63,191 bases of DNA from Porticoccaceae bacterium (GCA_002731695.1 PCCK01000063.1:1-63191); one strand, 5' to 3'; positions 55,208 through 63,191 are shown, counted from the stretch's first letter. Numbers and translations are program-made. The notes: generated by a model not told the origin, from the letters alone.

Positions 55208-55235
55208 ATTTAACAGTGCGGTTGGTTTAAGTCAA
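55208..55235 (-). promoter_or_regulatory. Candidate hemL promoter
   Basis: On the minus strand, TTGACT (55230-55235), 16 bases, TTAAAT (55208-55213). The predicted start, near 55201-55199, coincides with the hemL ATG. The -10 matches only four of six consensus bases, so the call is tentative. Confidence 0.35.
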
Positions 55236-55356
55236 TGAGGGCGCAAGTCTCTACGCCAAGCAATCAATTTACGTCATCTGTGCTACCTTAGATTTTTATC
55301 ATCAAAGGATTCTTGAACGCACTTGACCATAATGATAAGACCTTGGATTAACCTCA

Positions 55357-55785
55357 CTATTGAAAAGGCCTCACGACCACCAAGACAACTATTGAGACAA
55401 GAAAGACCACCGGAATCTCGTTGAATATTCTAAAGTATAAATGAGACTTCAGATTAGCATCTGCTTTCAAAATAAGCATGTATCTCAAGCAAAAAAAATG
55501 GTAAATCACTGCTAAAGCTACTACAAGCAGTTTGATATCAAACCAAACTTGATTTAAATAATACGTTGGTGACATCGAGAATAACCATAAACCGAACAAC
55601 ATTGTTGCTAACATGGAGGGATTTGCTATGCCATGATAGAGTCTAGATTGCATTATTTTAAAGCGTTCAATACTTATCTTATCCCGCGCTGTTGCGTGAT
55701 AAACAAACAATCGAGGGAGATAGAAGAGTGCAGCGAACCAAGTGGTCATTGATATTATGTGAAAAGCTTTGGCCCAATCGTACAT
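55357..55785 (-). CDS. hemJ: Protoporphyrinogen oxidase HemJ
   Basis: 142-residue inner-membrane protein with four hydrophobic segments (UPF0093). The conserved His lies in AKAFHIISMTTWFAALFYLPRLFVYH, and the conserved Lys in VWFDIKLLVVALAVIYH. HemJ oxidises protoporphyrinogen IX and replaces HemG/HemY in many proteobacteria. It precedes hemL and hemB on the same strand and is divergent from argC, a known neighbourhood in Pseudomonas. A 157-base gap separates it from hemL. Confidence 0.91.
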   Translation of the reverse strand: MYDWAKAFHIISMTTWFAALFYLPRLFVYHATARDKISIERFKIMQSRLYHGIANPSMLATMLFGLWLFSMSPTYYLNQVWFDIKLLVVALAVIYHFFCLRYMLILKADANLKSHLYFRIFNEIPVVFLVSIVVLVVVRPFQ

Positions 55786-55913
55786 TTTAATGGTTCTCTA
55801 GAGTAAAAAGCTTGTTGCTAATACCTATTTAGTTAATGTCAAAACAACAAGACAGCTGATGAGATATCATAACGTCAGAAATCGAATTTTAATATTTAAA
55901 GAGGAGATTTAGT

Positions 55914-56945
55914 TTGATTAATGTAGGTATCGTTGGAGGGTCAGGATATACGGGTGCTGAGCTTTTGAGATTGTTGGTATCTCATCCTGATGTGAAGGTA
56001 GTGGTCGTTACCTCACGAAGCTGTGCTGATGTAAAAATAGGTAGAGTCTATCCGAATTTAGCTCGGACTTTAGATATTTGTTTCTCTGTCCTCGACTTAA
56101 GTCAATTACAACAATGCGATGTTGTCTTTTTCACGACGCCTCACGGAGTGTCTCAGACACTAGCTCCAAAATTATTGAACTCAGGTATAAAGGTCATCGA
56201 TCTCTCGGCAGATTTTCGTATTCGGGATATCGCCGTTTGGGAGAGGTGGTATGGAGTTAAGCATAGAGCTCCAGAGCTTATTCCTAAAGCGGTTTACGGG
56301 TTGCCCGAATTTAATGATGAACGGATTCGAGAGGCTGATTTAATTGCGTGTCCTGGTTGCTATCCTACAAGTATTCAATTAGGGCTTTTGCCGTTGCTAC
56401 GCTGTCAACATTTGGATACAAAAGATATTATTGTTAATGCTTCCTCTGGGGTAAGTGGAGCGGGACGTACAGCAAGCCTTACTAATATTTATACAGAAGT
56501 TGGGGATAACTATAAGGCTTATGCGGCAGATGGACATCGACATCTTCCAGAAGTAGTTCAAGGCTTGAGAGATATCTCGGGGCGTTCAGTCGAAGTCACA
56601 TTTGTTCCACACTTGCTGCCCATCAATCGTGGTATTCATGCGACAATCTTTGTTAATTTGACAGACTTAGACTTGAATCTACATGATCTTTACACTACGG
56701 CGTTTGTCGATAAACCTTTCGTGTCTATACTTCCACTTGGAGACCACCCGCAGACCCGAAATGTGAGAGGATCAAATTTCTGTCAAATTGGTCTCCATAG
56801 ACCTTTCGGAGGAAGAAAAGCGATTATACTTGTAGTGATAGATAACCTGATAAAAGGCGCGTCAGGACAAGCAATTCAGTGCATGAATTTGATGTTTGAT
56901 TTGCCAGAAACTTGTGGTTTAACCAGCATAGCCTCTGTCCCATAA
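55914..56945 (+). CDS. argC: N-acetyl-gamma-glutamyl-phosphate reductase ArgC
   Basis: NADPH-dependent step of arginine synthesis. 343 residues: INVGIVGGSGYTGAELLRLL with the nucleotide-binding loop, FFTTPHGVSQTLAP, catalytic Cys in IACPGCYPTSIQLGLLP (about 150), and SGVSGAGRTAS. The start is a TTG at 55914, decided by AGAGGAGA (55899-55906) and by the family N terminus. The stop overlaps the ATG of the next gene (TAATG), indicating translational coupling. Confidence 0.96.
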   Translation: MINVGIVGGSGYTGAELLRLLVSHPDVKVVVVTSRSCADVKIGRVYPNLARTLDICFSVLDLSQLQQCDVVFFTTPHGVSQTLAPKLLNSGIKVIDLSADFRIRDIAVWERWYGVKHRAPELIPKAVYGLPEFNDERIREADLIACPGCYPTSIQLGLLPLLRCQHLDTKDIIVNASSGVSGAGRTASLTNIYTEVGDNYKAYAADGHRHLPEVVQGLRDISGRSVEVTFVPHLLPINRGIHATIFVNLTDLDLNLHDLYTTAFVDKPFVSILPLGDHPQTRNVRGSNFCQIGLHRPFGGRKAIILVVIDNLIKGASGQAIQCMNLMFDLPETCGLTSIASVP

Positions 56946-57649
56946 TGCAAGAATACAAATCTATCGTAGTCAAATACAGGCCGAAGCGGAGGATTTTTCT
57001 GGGCTTGTTAGCTTTTTTATCGATAATTTTTTCTTTCGCGTTAGGGCGTCACTGGGGAGGTCATGAGGCCGCACAGATAATGTCTCAAAAGTTGGATTTA
57101 GACGAACGGTATAAAACTTTGCAGATCGACTTAATGAATTACAAGGAACAACTAAGTCTTATGAAATTAAGTTCTGAGGTTGACAATGTGGCTTTGGAAA
57201 GTGCTCGACAGCAGATGGTGATTTTGCAGCGACAAATATATTCGCGAAATGAAGATCTGAAGTTATATCGAGATTTATTACAGGATAATGATGGTCCGAG
57301 TGGAGTGTCCATTGGCGATTTTAGTCTCACCCTCTTAGATGATGATAGAGTAAAATATCGCTGGGTAGTGCGGCAAAAAAAAGACGAAATGAAGCGATTA
57401 AGTTTATTTGCTGATGTTAATGTGAAGGGTAAACAAAATGGCATTGGGACTACCTACAGGGTCTCGGATTTAGATCAGCAGATTGCAGAATGGCCCATAA
57501 AAATTGAATTTAAGTATTTTTCGATACAGCAAGGTGTCATGGAATTGCCGGATGGTTTCAAGCCTGATACCGTGAGTGTAAGTTTGCGGTATACTTGGGA
57601 GAAGGAGTCGATTTTAAAATTTGAGTATGAATGGCAATATGGGGATTGA
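56945..57649 (+). CDS. DUF6776 family membrane protein
   Basis: 234 residues. A short basic N terminus is followed by one membrane segment (about 18-35, FLGLLAFLSIIFSFALG), a coiled coil (about 45-110, rich in Leu, Gln, Lys) and a C-terminal beta-rich region. It matches in position and layout the DUF6776 protein between argC and bactofilin in Pseudomonas. Function unknown; the context suggests an envelope or morphology role with the bactofilin. ATG 56945 shares its A with the argC stop. Confidence 0.78.
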   Translation: MQEYKSIVVKYRPKRRIFLGLLAFLSIIFSFALGRHWGGHEAAQIMSQKLDLDERYKTLQIDLMNYKEQLSLMKLSSEVDNVALESARQQMVILQRQIYSRNEDLKLYRDLLQDNDGPSGVSIGDFSLTLLDDDRVKYRWVVRQKKDEMKRLSLFADVNVKGKQNGIGTTYRVSDLDQQIAEWPIKIEFKYFSIQQGVMELPDGFKPDTVSVSLRYTWEKESILKFEYEWQYGD

Positions 57650-57652
57650 GTT

Positions 57653-58060
57653 ATGTTTGGTAATAAAGAAAGCGCCGCGTTACATGGAGCGACAACCTTG
57701 ATAGCACTCGGAACGCGTGTGGAGGGAGATCTTCATTTTTCGGGGTGCCTCGAGATAGAGGGTACAGTGATTGGCAACATTCGCTCTGAGGAAAAAGGCG
57801 CTCGCGTTCGCATTTTAAATGGTGGTTTACTAGAGGGAGAAATATGGGTAGGAGATGTAATTATCAACGGACATGTCCGAGGAAATATACATGCTAGCAA
57901 TTTGGTAAAGTTGGCGTCGAAGGCAGTGATAGAGGGAAACATTCACTACTCTTTGATTGAAGTTGAAAAAGGAGCAGAGGTGATGGGAAATTTTGTGTTA
58001 GAGCAGACTATCAGCAATGTGAGTACTTTCCCAAAAGACAACAGCGCTGCGGATGGTTAG
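57653..58060 (+). CDS. Bactofilin (polymer-forming cytoskeletal protein)
   Basis: 135 residues. The central DUF583 domain (about 15-110) is a run of short beta-helix repeats with regular Gly and hydrophobic residues (LIALGTRVEGDLHFSGCLEIEG, IINGHVRGNIHASN, LASKAVIEGNIHYS), the bactofilin pattern, with short flexible ends. Such proteins polymerise without nucleotide and can position cell-wall enzymes. It begins three bases after the DUF6776 gene. erpA follows at 58118. Confidence 0.92.
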   Translation: MFGNKESAALHGATTLIALGTRVEGDLHFSGCLEIEGTVIGNIRSEEKGARVRILNGGLLEGEIWVGDVIINGHVRGNIHASNLVKLASKAVIEGNIHYSLIEVEKGAEVMGNFVLEQTISNVSTFPKDNSAADG

Positions 58061-58117
58061 GAAACCGATGCGCGGTTGTTTGAAATTCACTTGCTTTGAG
58101 AGGGTGTGATTTTTTAT

Positions 58118-58471
58118 ATGTCAGATGTGAAGGTTTTTATGCCAAGCCTATTGGAAATCGCTCCAAATGCTATTGAAAAGCTAAGATCTTTAAAGGTAGA
58201 AGAGTGCGACGATAGCTTAAAATTACGAATCTTTGTTACCGGCGGAGGGTGCTCAGGTTTGCAATATGGTTTTTCCTTTGACGGAGCGGCTGTCGAAGAC
58301 GACACATTAATTAGTCGTCATGGCGTGGATGTGCTAATTGATTCGATGAGTTTACCTTATTTAGTCGGATCGACAGTTGATTATGAGCAGGGTTTAATGG
58401 GCTCTAGGTTTATTGTCGCAAACCCTAATGCTCAGACAACTTGTGGTTGTGGCTCTTCGTTCTCAATTTAA
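58118..58471 (+). CDS. erpA: Iron-sulfur cluster insertion protein ErpA
   Basis: A-type carrier that delivers [Fe-S] clusters to apo-proteins. The three cluster Cys are in [11 protein letters not shown] and the C-terminal [33 protein letters not shown] is the family core. ATG 58118 gives 117 residues and a family-like start; GTG 58106 is possible but sits too close to its GAGAGGG (58098-58104). It is convergent with anmK. Confidence 0.95.
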   Translation: MSDVKVFMPSLLEIAPNAIEKLRSLKVEECDDSLKLRIFVTGGGCSGLQYGFSFDGAAVEDDTLISRHGVDVLIDSMSLPYLVGSTVDYEQGLMGSRFIVANPNAQTTCGCGSSFSI

Positions 58472-58528
58472 CGTCCGTGTAGTTTATTCGTCCTTGTTTT
58501 AACGTGAGTAGGTTATTGCTTCGCACAA

Positions 58529-59656
58529 TTATGGAAGAAAGACTCCACCTAAAGTTGTTGAATTTCTTGCTCCCGTGACGCTCGGCAAATTCCCAGACAA
58601 TCCATGTATTCGGCGCATTGCGAGCCAAGCGAACGCAGCGGCTTCCACGTGATCAGGGTGGATACCCAAACTCTCTGTTGTTCGAAGATTCAAACCGTAT
58701 AAGTGCTGTCTCAAAGTTTCCGTAAGAGCACGGTTGTGAGCGCCTCCTCCGCAGATGAATATTTCATCTACTGGGAATTTCAAACTTTTTATGCAGTCAG
58801 TTATAGTGTCGGCAGTAAACTTGCATAACGTGGCTTGAACGTCTTGAGGAGCTAAAAATCCGATATGATTTTGATGTTCTTTTAATTGTTGCTCTAGCCA
58901 TTCTAGATTAAATAACTCGCGGCCTGTGCTTTTAGGAGAAATTTGTCTTAAGTATGGGTGCCCCTTAAGTTGATGCAATAACGTTTCACAAATCGTTCCT
59001 CCAGCTCCCCAGTTTCCATTTTCATCAAATGGAGTCCCTCTGTGACGTTGGCACCAACCGTCCAGAAGGACATTTCCGGGTCCAGTGTCGAATCCTATGC
59101 ATAATCTATTCGGCGAGAGGACGGTAATGTTAGCAATACCGCCAATATTTAAGATAAGCCTGACTAGTGAGGGATGGGAAAAAAAAACTTGGTGGAAGGC
59201 TGGTGTAAGGGGAGCCCCTTGCCCCCCGAGAGCCATATCGGCTCTTCGGAAATCTGCAACAACGGGACAATTTGTCCGAGTGGCTATGATATTTGGATCA
59301 CCAATCTGTATCGAGAAGGGTATGTTTGGTCCTCCGGGCGGAGAGTGTCTTATGGTCTGGCCATGAGAGCCGATCGCCATTATATTTTCAGGAGTTAACT
59401 GAAGCGCCGACATCAGAGATTTTACAGCTTCCGAAAAAAGGATGCCCATTTGAACATCGGTTGCGCCATATACGGCAATACTTGATTCATTTAATTGACA
59501 CAGTTGGGCGAGCTGTTCTTTGATGTTCTGAGGTATTTCATGCTTATGACTACCCAAACACTCCATTCTCTTCTTTTTGAAATTTATTGCTACAGCATCG
59601 ATGCTGTCCATACTGGTGCCAGACATAAGGCCGATATAGTATTTAGATTCACTCAT
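58529..59656 (-). CDS. anmK: Anhydro-N-acetylmuramic acid kinase AnmK
   Basis: Phosphorylates and hydrolyses 1,6-anhydro-MurNAc from recycled peptidoglycan. 375 residues: YIGLMSGTSMDSIDAVAI at the start, IGSHGQTIRHSP, VVADFRRADMALGGQGAPLTPAFH, NIGGIANITVL, GFDTGPGNVLLD, and ICGGGAHN. It follows the M23 peptidase gene by 12 bases, so wall cleavage and recycling genes share an operon. Confidence 0.96.
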   Translation of the reverse strand: MSESKYYIGLMSGTSMDSIDAVAINFKKKRMECLGSHKHEIPQNIKEQLAQLCQLNESSIAVYGATDVQMGILFSEAVKSLMSALQLTPENIMAIGSHGQTIRHSPPGGPNIPFSIQIGDPNIIATRTNCPVVADFRRADMALGGQGAPLTPAFHQVFFSHPSLVRLILNIGGIANITVLSPNRLCIGFDTGPGNVLLDGWCQRHRGTPFDENGNWGAGGTICETLLHQLKGHPYLRQISPKSTGRELFNLEWLEQQLKEHQNHIGFLAPQDVQATLCKFTADTITDCIKSLKFPVDEIFICGGGAHNRALTETLRQHLYGLNLRTTESLGIHPDHVEAAAFAWLAMRRIHGLSGNLPSVTGARNSTTLGGVFLP

Positions 59657-59668
59657 AGATAGATCCGA

Positions 59669-61045
59669 TTAATTAGCATCAGTTGCATCTAATGGGTCAG
59701 CTACAGAATATTGCGATGCCTGTTCGTAAATCGCTAGTCGCACAAGAAGCGGTTGAGTTGTTAATTCAAACCTTTCTCGCTCTTCTGCATTGATTGGATC
59801 TGCCTTGGGTAATTCCACTGTTCTCGGGTTTTTATGTACGCCATTCACCAAAAACTCATAGTGGAGATGCGGGCCAGTTGAGTAGCCTGTAGAGCCAACA
59901 GTTCCTATCAACATGCGTTGTGAAACCGTTTGTCCCGTCTTAACTTTTCTTTCATGCAGATGTAAATATTTTGTCATATACGTTTGGCCATGCTGCAAAA
60001 AAACATAATTTCCGTTGGCCTTACTAAAACCTGAAACGGATACTTTGCCTTTTCCGACCGCATAGACAGGTGTTCCTCGGGGCGCCGCGTAGTCAACACC
60101 ACGATGTGCCTTTATTTTCTTATGAATTGGGTGTTTTCTCTTCAGATTAAATCCGGAAGTAATTCTAAAGATGTCCAAGGGCGTGCGTAAAAATGTTTTT
60201 CGCATGCTTAATCCCTCGGGAGAGTAATATAATGTTGACCCATCACTATGTTGGTAGCGAATTGCTCGGTAGGTTTTTCCACGGTTGGTAAAGGAAGCTG
60301 CAATAATGTCACCCGCATCAAGCTTTTCACCATCTAAATAGCGTTCCTCAAAAAGAAGTGAAAATTTATCGCCCTCTCGAATATCAAAAACGAAATCGAT
60401 ATCCCAGCCAAAAATATTAGCCATTTCCATAATAATGTTATCAGGTAGTTGGACCTTTTTTGCGGAGTTATAAAGCGAGTCGATAATTATGCCTTTTCGG
60501 AATCCGAGAAGCACTTCGGCCTTTCGTTCTCTTTTTTCGGTTTGGTAACTTCCGTCTTTATAAGCATAGATATATCGCATTAGCGGGGATTTAATATACT
60601 CGAGTTCAACAATTTGATTTTTACTATTCACTCCGATCCGAAATTTTTCTCCAGGATACAGATTTCCTAGTATGTTTCCTCCGGGAGAAGCGGTCAGATT
60701 ATATATTTCGTTAGTTGGAATGCCCTCTCGATCAAACAAAGTCGATAAATTATCGCCTACTCGGACATTGATCGAGTGCCATCTTACCGAAGAATTGGTT
60801 GACAGCGGTCGTTGGTTCTTTATAACTTGAATTTCAGGGACAACTAATGGTGCGAACTGCAACTCTATCGATTCAACTATTTGACGTTTTTCATCATTTT
60901 TTCCTACTGACAAGAATGTTAGTGACAATGTACACATTACGACGATGCTCGCCGCGACAAGATGTGGTTGCGGAAAATCGCGGATAACCAATAGCACATG
61001 TTGTAAGGTTTCGGTTGAGAGTTTAAATTTACTAGTAAAAGCCAT
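59669..61045 (-). CDS. M23 family metallopeptidase (MepM/YebA-like)
   Basis: 458 residues. One N-terminal membrane anchor (about 28-48), then an OapA/LysM-like region (WHSINVRVGDNLSTLFDREG, about 90-110), a second all-beta domain, and the C-terminal LytM zinc peptidase with HRGVDYAAPRGTPVYAVG (His and Asp ligands) and HLHYEFLVNG. It should cleave peptidoglycan cross-links in the periplasm. The ATG at 61045 has a weak ribosome site. It is divergent from tyrS across a spacer with a perfect 11-base dyad. Confidence 0.93.
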   Translation of the reverse strand: MAFTSKFKLSTETLQHVLLVIRDFPQPHLVAASIVVMCTLSLTFLSVGKNDEKRQIVESIELQFAPLVVPEIQVIKNQRPLSTNSSVRWHSINVRVGDNLSTLFDREGIPTNEIYNLTASPGGNILGNLYPGEKFRIGVNSKNQIVELEYIKSPLMRYIYAYKDGSYQTEKRERKAEVLLGFRKGIIIDSLYNSAKKVQLPDNIIMEMANIFGWDIDFVFDIREGDKFSLLFEERYLDGEKLDAGDIIAASFTNRGKTYRAIRYQHSDGSTLYYSPEGLSMRKTFLRTPLDIFRITSGFNLKRKHPIHKKIKAHRGVDYAAPRGTPVYAVGKGKVSVSGFSKANGNYVFLQHGQTYMTKYLHLHERKVKTGQTVSQRMLIGTVGSTGYSTGPHLHYEFLVNGVHKNPRTVELPKADPINAEERERFELTTQPLLVRLAIYEQASQYSVADPLDATDAN

Positions 61046-61112
61046 TTGTCGTAGGAAATTATCGTTATGCGATTGATTCTATCTGAATAAATCTATGTAT
61101 GCCAATCTCTTG

Positions 61113-61148
61113 CGAGATATTCCAAATATTTTTTTAAGGAATATCTCG
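61113..61148. repeat. Perfect 11-base inverted repeat between M23 peptidase and tyrS
   Basis: CGAGATATTCC (61113-61123) and GGAATATCTCG (61138-61148) are exact complements around a 14-base A/T loop. The element lies in a divergent spacer, upstream of the tyrS -10 box and about 70 bases before the M23 peptidase ATG. No gene ends here, so a terminator role is unlikely unless an unseen transcript enters the spacer. An operator or a structured leader for the peptidase gene fits best. Confidence 0.5.
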
Positions 61149-61179
61149 TTAATAAATGGCGTTGTTAGACGTGGTGTAT

Positions 61180-61206
61180 TTGTATTACCTGTGTTTAGGT
61201 TATACT
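61180..61206 (+). promoter_or_regulatory. Candidate tyrS promoter
   Basis: TTGTAT (61180-61185), 15 bases, TATACT (61201-61206). The spacing is short of ideal. The predicted start near 61213 gives a leader of about 25 bases. Confidence 0.35.
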
Positions 61207-61238
61207 CCCCACGGCGAAGTAAAAAGTGTTGAATTTAG

Positions 61239-62549
61239 ATGAAGATGACAGGCAAAGATTTTTTGGGCCAACTGAATGCACGTGGCTTGATCGAGCAAAA
61301 GACGGCGAATGAGGAACTTGAAATTCATCTCGATGCTTGTAGAGTAATATATTGCGGATTTGATCCCACAGCAGATAGTTTACACATTGGAAGCTTAATA
61401 CCGCTGTTGATGCTAAGACGATTCCAACTTGCAGGTCACCGGCCGATAATTTTAGTTGGCGGATGCACAGGGTTGATTGGTGACCCTAGCTTTAAAATGG
61501 AAGAGCGTCAACTAAATAGCCCCGATTTAGTTGCTGATTGGGTTGAAAAGCTGAAAGAGCAACTTCGGAGATTTTTGAATTTCGATACCGTAAATAAGAA
61601 TTCTGCAATTATTGTAGACAACCTAGCATGGACGTCTGAACTTTCAGTGATAACTTTTTTACGTGAGGTAGGTAAGCATTTCTCTGTAAACACAATGTTG
61701 TCTCGTGAGTCGGTAAAAAAACGGCTTGCAAGAAAAGGATCGGGGATTTCTTTTACTGAATTTTCTTATGCTTTACTTCAAGGGTTGGATTTTTCCGAGT
61801 TATATAGAAGATATGCATGTACTTTGCAAATAGGTGGTAGCGATCAGTGGGGTAACATTGTTAGTGGTATCGAATTGAGTCGAAGACAATCTAATGCAAG
61901 ATGTTTCGGTTTAACCTTGCCGCTCGTCACAAAAACGGATGGTACTAAATTTGGAAAAACTGAAAAAGGAACAATTTGGTTAGATCCAAATAAAACTTCC
62001 CCTTACAGTTTTTATCAATATTGGCTTGGCGTTTCTGATTTAGATGTTTATCGTTTCCTCAAATTTTTTACTTTTATGACTCTTGACCGAATTGCTGAGA
62101 TAGAAGCATCTGATAATTTGTCTGAGGATAAGCCATTTGCTCAGAGCGTCTTAGCGAGTGAAGTTACGCGCCTTGTCCATGGCGAAGATGGATTATCTGT
62201 AGCCAAGCGCATCACTCGTTGTTTGTTTAGCGGAAATGCGTCAGATCTGAGTGAGCAGGATTTTGTGCAGTTGGAAAAAGATGGGGTAGCTACTGCTGTT
62301 CCGGACGATTTTTCTAAGTTACCTCTCACAAAATTATTGGTGAAAGTCGGTGTGGTTAAATCTGGTAAAGAGGTGAAAGATGCGCTTTGCAGAGGATCAC
62401 TTTTTATAAATGGGGCAGTAAAATCACCGAAAGATAATATGCGAGGTGCAGAGACGTTTTCACCAGAGAAAGGTTTTTTTGGACGATACTTTTTACTTCG
62501 TTTAGGTAAGAAAAAATTTCATATATTCTATCACCAAGAGTGTGGCTAA
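61239..62549 (+). CDS. tyrS: Tyrosyl-tRNA synthetase
   Basis: Class I synthetase of the E. coli type, 436 residues. YCGFDPTADSLHIGSLIPLL contains the HIGH-equivalent at 49-52 as HIGS; GGCTGLIGDPSFK, LLQGLDFSELYRRY, QIGGSDQWGNIVSGIEL and the KMSKS-equivalent KFGKT follow, then a C-terminal S4-like tRNA-binding domain (about 370-430). ATG 61239 or ATG 61245 may be used. tyrS directly upstream of an rRNA operon and downstream of anmK/M23 genes is the Pseudomonas arrangement. Confidence 0.96.
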   Translation: MKMTGKDFLGQLNARGLIEQKTANEELEIHLDACRVIYCGFDPTADSLHIGSLIPLLMLRRFQLAGHRPIILVGGCTGLIGDPSFKMEERQLNSPDLVADWVEKLKEQLRRFLNFDTVNKNSAIIVDNLAWTSELSVITFLREVGKHFSVNTMLSRESVKKRLARKGSGISFTEFSYALLQGLDFSELYRRYACTLQIGGSDQWGNIVSGIELSRRQSNARCFGLTLPLVTKTDGTKFGKTEKGTIWLDPNKTSPYSFYQYWLGVSDLDVYRFLKFFTFMTLDRIAEIEASDNLSEDKPFAQSVLASEVTRLVHGEDGLSVAKRITRCLFSGNASDLSEQDFVQLEKDGVATAVPDDFSKLPLTKLLVKVGVVKSGKEVKDALCRGSLFINGAVKSPKDNMRGAETFSPEKGFFGRYFLLRLGKKKFHIFYHQECG

Positions 62550-62854
62550 GTTCTGTTTAGGCATGGGTTTTAGCAGATGAAATGCCACTTATCGAGTAGT
62601 GCTCTGCGTTTCGGCTTGATGAATTGTTTGTTTTATGTGTCTTAACATCACTTGTCATAGCGGTATGCGTGTTAGGAAAGTAATTCGTCTCTCAATGTAC
62701 ATAAAGAAGCTGCGCGAGCACGCTCTGAAATCTGGAAGAGAGGCCGCGTACATTTTCTCACAAAAAGCCGGAAATTGATTACAGTATCGAAGTGCATTGT
62801 TCGATGAATTTTTACGACAATAAGTATGTTATTTGTGTTTTTGTGATTCAAAGG
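62550..62854. other. Spacer between tyrS and the rRNA promoter
   Basis: About 300 bases without a coding frame I can support. A GGCAT/ATGCC pairing near 62561-62584 might be the remains of a tyrS terminator but lacks a U-run. The A/T-rich stretch before 62855 could hold an UP element or Fis sites for the rRNA promoter; I cannot place them. Confidence 0.4.
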
Positions 62855-62882
62855 TTGACAAAGGCGTTCTCACATATAGAAT
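62855..62882 (+). promoter_or_regulatory. rRNA operon promoter
   Basis: A perfect TTGACA (62855-62860), the 16-base spacer typical of rRNA promoters, and TAGAAT (62877-62882). The predicted start near 62889 is about 210 bases before the 16S 5' end. Context makes this a strong call. Confidence 0.75.
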
Positions 62883-62890
62883 ATCGACCC

Positions 62891-62920
62891 CAGCTTAGAT
62901 TAAGCTGCTGCTCTTTAAAA
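62891..62920 (+). promoter_or_regulatory. rRNA leader antitermination site (boxB-like hairpin and boxA)
   Basis: CAGCTTA-GAT-TAAGCTG (62891-62907) is a perfect 7-bp hairpin, immediately followed by TGCTCTTTAAAA (62909-62920), which matches the boxA consensus TGCTCTTTAACA closely. This is the standard NusB/NusE recruitment site of rRNA leaders. Confidence 0.7.
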
Positions 62921-63071
62921 ATTTAATCAAGCAATGCGTGTGGGCACTTGCAAACGAAGATAGGACACAAAATTTTCGCAAGCAAGTGACTCATCGATTC
63001 ATTACGAATAGGTAGTTCAGTTTTGTGATACTGAGATTTGAATGGTAAAGCAAGGTTTCGCGTAACCATTC

Positions 63072-63091
63072 CCTCACTTTAAAATGTGAGG
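63072..63091 (+). other. Hairpin just before 16S rRNA
   Basis: CCTCAC (63072-63077) and GTGAGG (63086-63091) form a 6-bp stem with an 8-base loop, ten bases before the mature 16S 5' end. It is probably part of the leader structure that guides 16S processing. Confidence 0.5.
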
Positions 63092-63100
63092 TTAAAGATT

Positions 63101-63191
63101 AAACTGAAGAGTTTGATCATGGCTCAGATTGAACGCTGGCGGCAGGCCTAACACATGCAAGTCGAGCGAGAAAGCACTTCGGTGTGATTAG
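63101..63191 (+). rRNA. rrs: 16S ribosomal RNA (5' part)
   Basis: The universal 16S start AAACTGAAGAGTTTGATCAT, followed by GGCTCAGATTGAACGCTGG and the CAGGCCTAACACATGCAAG block, is present; the gene runs off the right edge after 91 bases. The GATTGAACGCTGGCGGCAGG form is gammaproteobacterial. The V1 loop (GCGAGAAAGCACTTCGGTG) begins but is too short to place the genus. Confidence 0.98.

Noticed and set aside
57139-57444. Minus-strand frame of 101 codons inside the DUF6776 gene
   Set aside because: It is fully opposite a coupled operon gene, Ser/Cys/Arg-rich without motifs; shadow of the real frame.
59085-59366. Plus-strand frames opposite anmK
   Set aside because: anmK on the other strand is complete with all motifs; these frames are its complements.
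1-63191. Phage, insertion sequences, CRISPR arrays, toxin-antitoxin or defence islands
   Set aside because: I saw no transposase, integrase, recombinase, regularly spaced repeats, Cas, restriction or abortive-infection genes; the window is core chromosome.

Overview
The window is a chromosomal segment of a gammaproteobacterium, most likely a free-living (probably marine) relative of the Pseudomonadales/Cellvibrionales. The evidence is gene content and order. ftsX-rpoH, trmB, the rdgB-DUF4426-metW-metX / yggT-proC-yggS / ruvX-algH-gshB blocks, rpe-trpEGDC, aroQ-accB-accC-prmA-dusB-fis-purH, zapA-6S RNA-ygfA, pepP-ubiH, and argC-DUF6776-bactofilin-erpA-anmK-M23 peptidase-tyrS-rRNA all follow the Pseudomonas-type arrangement. 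The DNA looks moderately A+T rich, spacers are short, and GTG/TTG starts are common. I see no phage, insertion sequence, CRISPR array, tRNA or plasmid gene.

Layout. 1-3433 (+): end of ftsX, heat-shock sigma factor rpoH, trmB and a lipoprotein FKBP isomerase. 3517-10789 (-): an RND efflux pair, then gshA, dsbB and rsd. 11159-18621 (-): ubiD, rho, trxA, hemW, rdgB, DUF4426, metW and metX. 18730-19782 (+): an aldo/keto reductase. 19796-24078 (-): yggT, proC, yggS, ruvX, algH, gshB. 24079-24536: a gene-free, structured spacer. 24537-29302 (+): rpe-trpE-trpG-trpD-trpC, then a lysR gene. 30478-41409 (mostly -): purD, purH, fis, dusB, prmA, accC, accB, aroQ and dsbD, with a photolyase on the other strand splitting purH from purD. 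41410-42117: a second long gene-free spacer. 42118-48250: DUF2333, rpiA, ilvA, pyk, ygfA, 6S RNA, zapA and a ZapB-like coiled coil. 48379-51502 (+): ygfB-pepP-ubiH. 51594-55785 (-): rsmC, hemB, hemL, hemJ. 55914-58471 (+): argC to erpA. 58529-61045 (-): anmK and an M23 peptidase. 61239 to the end (+): tyrS and the start of an rRNA operon.

Most genes are housekeeping. Recurrent themes are thiol/redox homeostasis (gshA, gshB, dsbB, dsbD, trxA), haem synthesis (hemL, hemB, hemJ, hemW), amino-acid synthesis (trp, met, arg, pro, ilv), purines, fatty-acid initiation, and global regulators of transcription (RpoH, Rsd, Rho, Fis, 6S RNA).

The least explained material is in the spacers. (a) Before trpE, a terminator hairpin carries the start codon of an 18-codon, Trp-free reading frame in its loop, where Pseudomonas has gph. 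(b) Before rpe there is a terminator-like hairpin with no gene upstream of it on that strand. (c) In the dsbD/DUF2333 spacer, a TATAAT box is followed at about +1 by an ATG, a 29-codon frame and a terminator. (d) Perfect long dyads lie upstream of rsd and between the M23 peptidase and tyrS. None of these could be tested by search or folding here.
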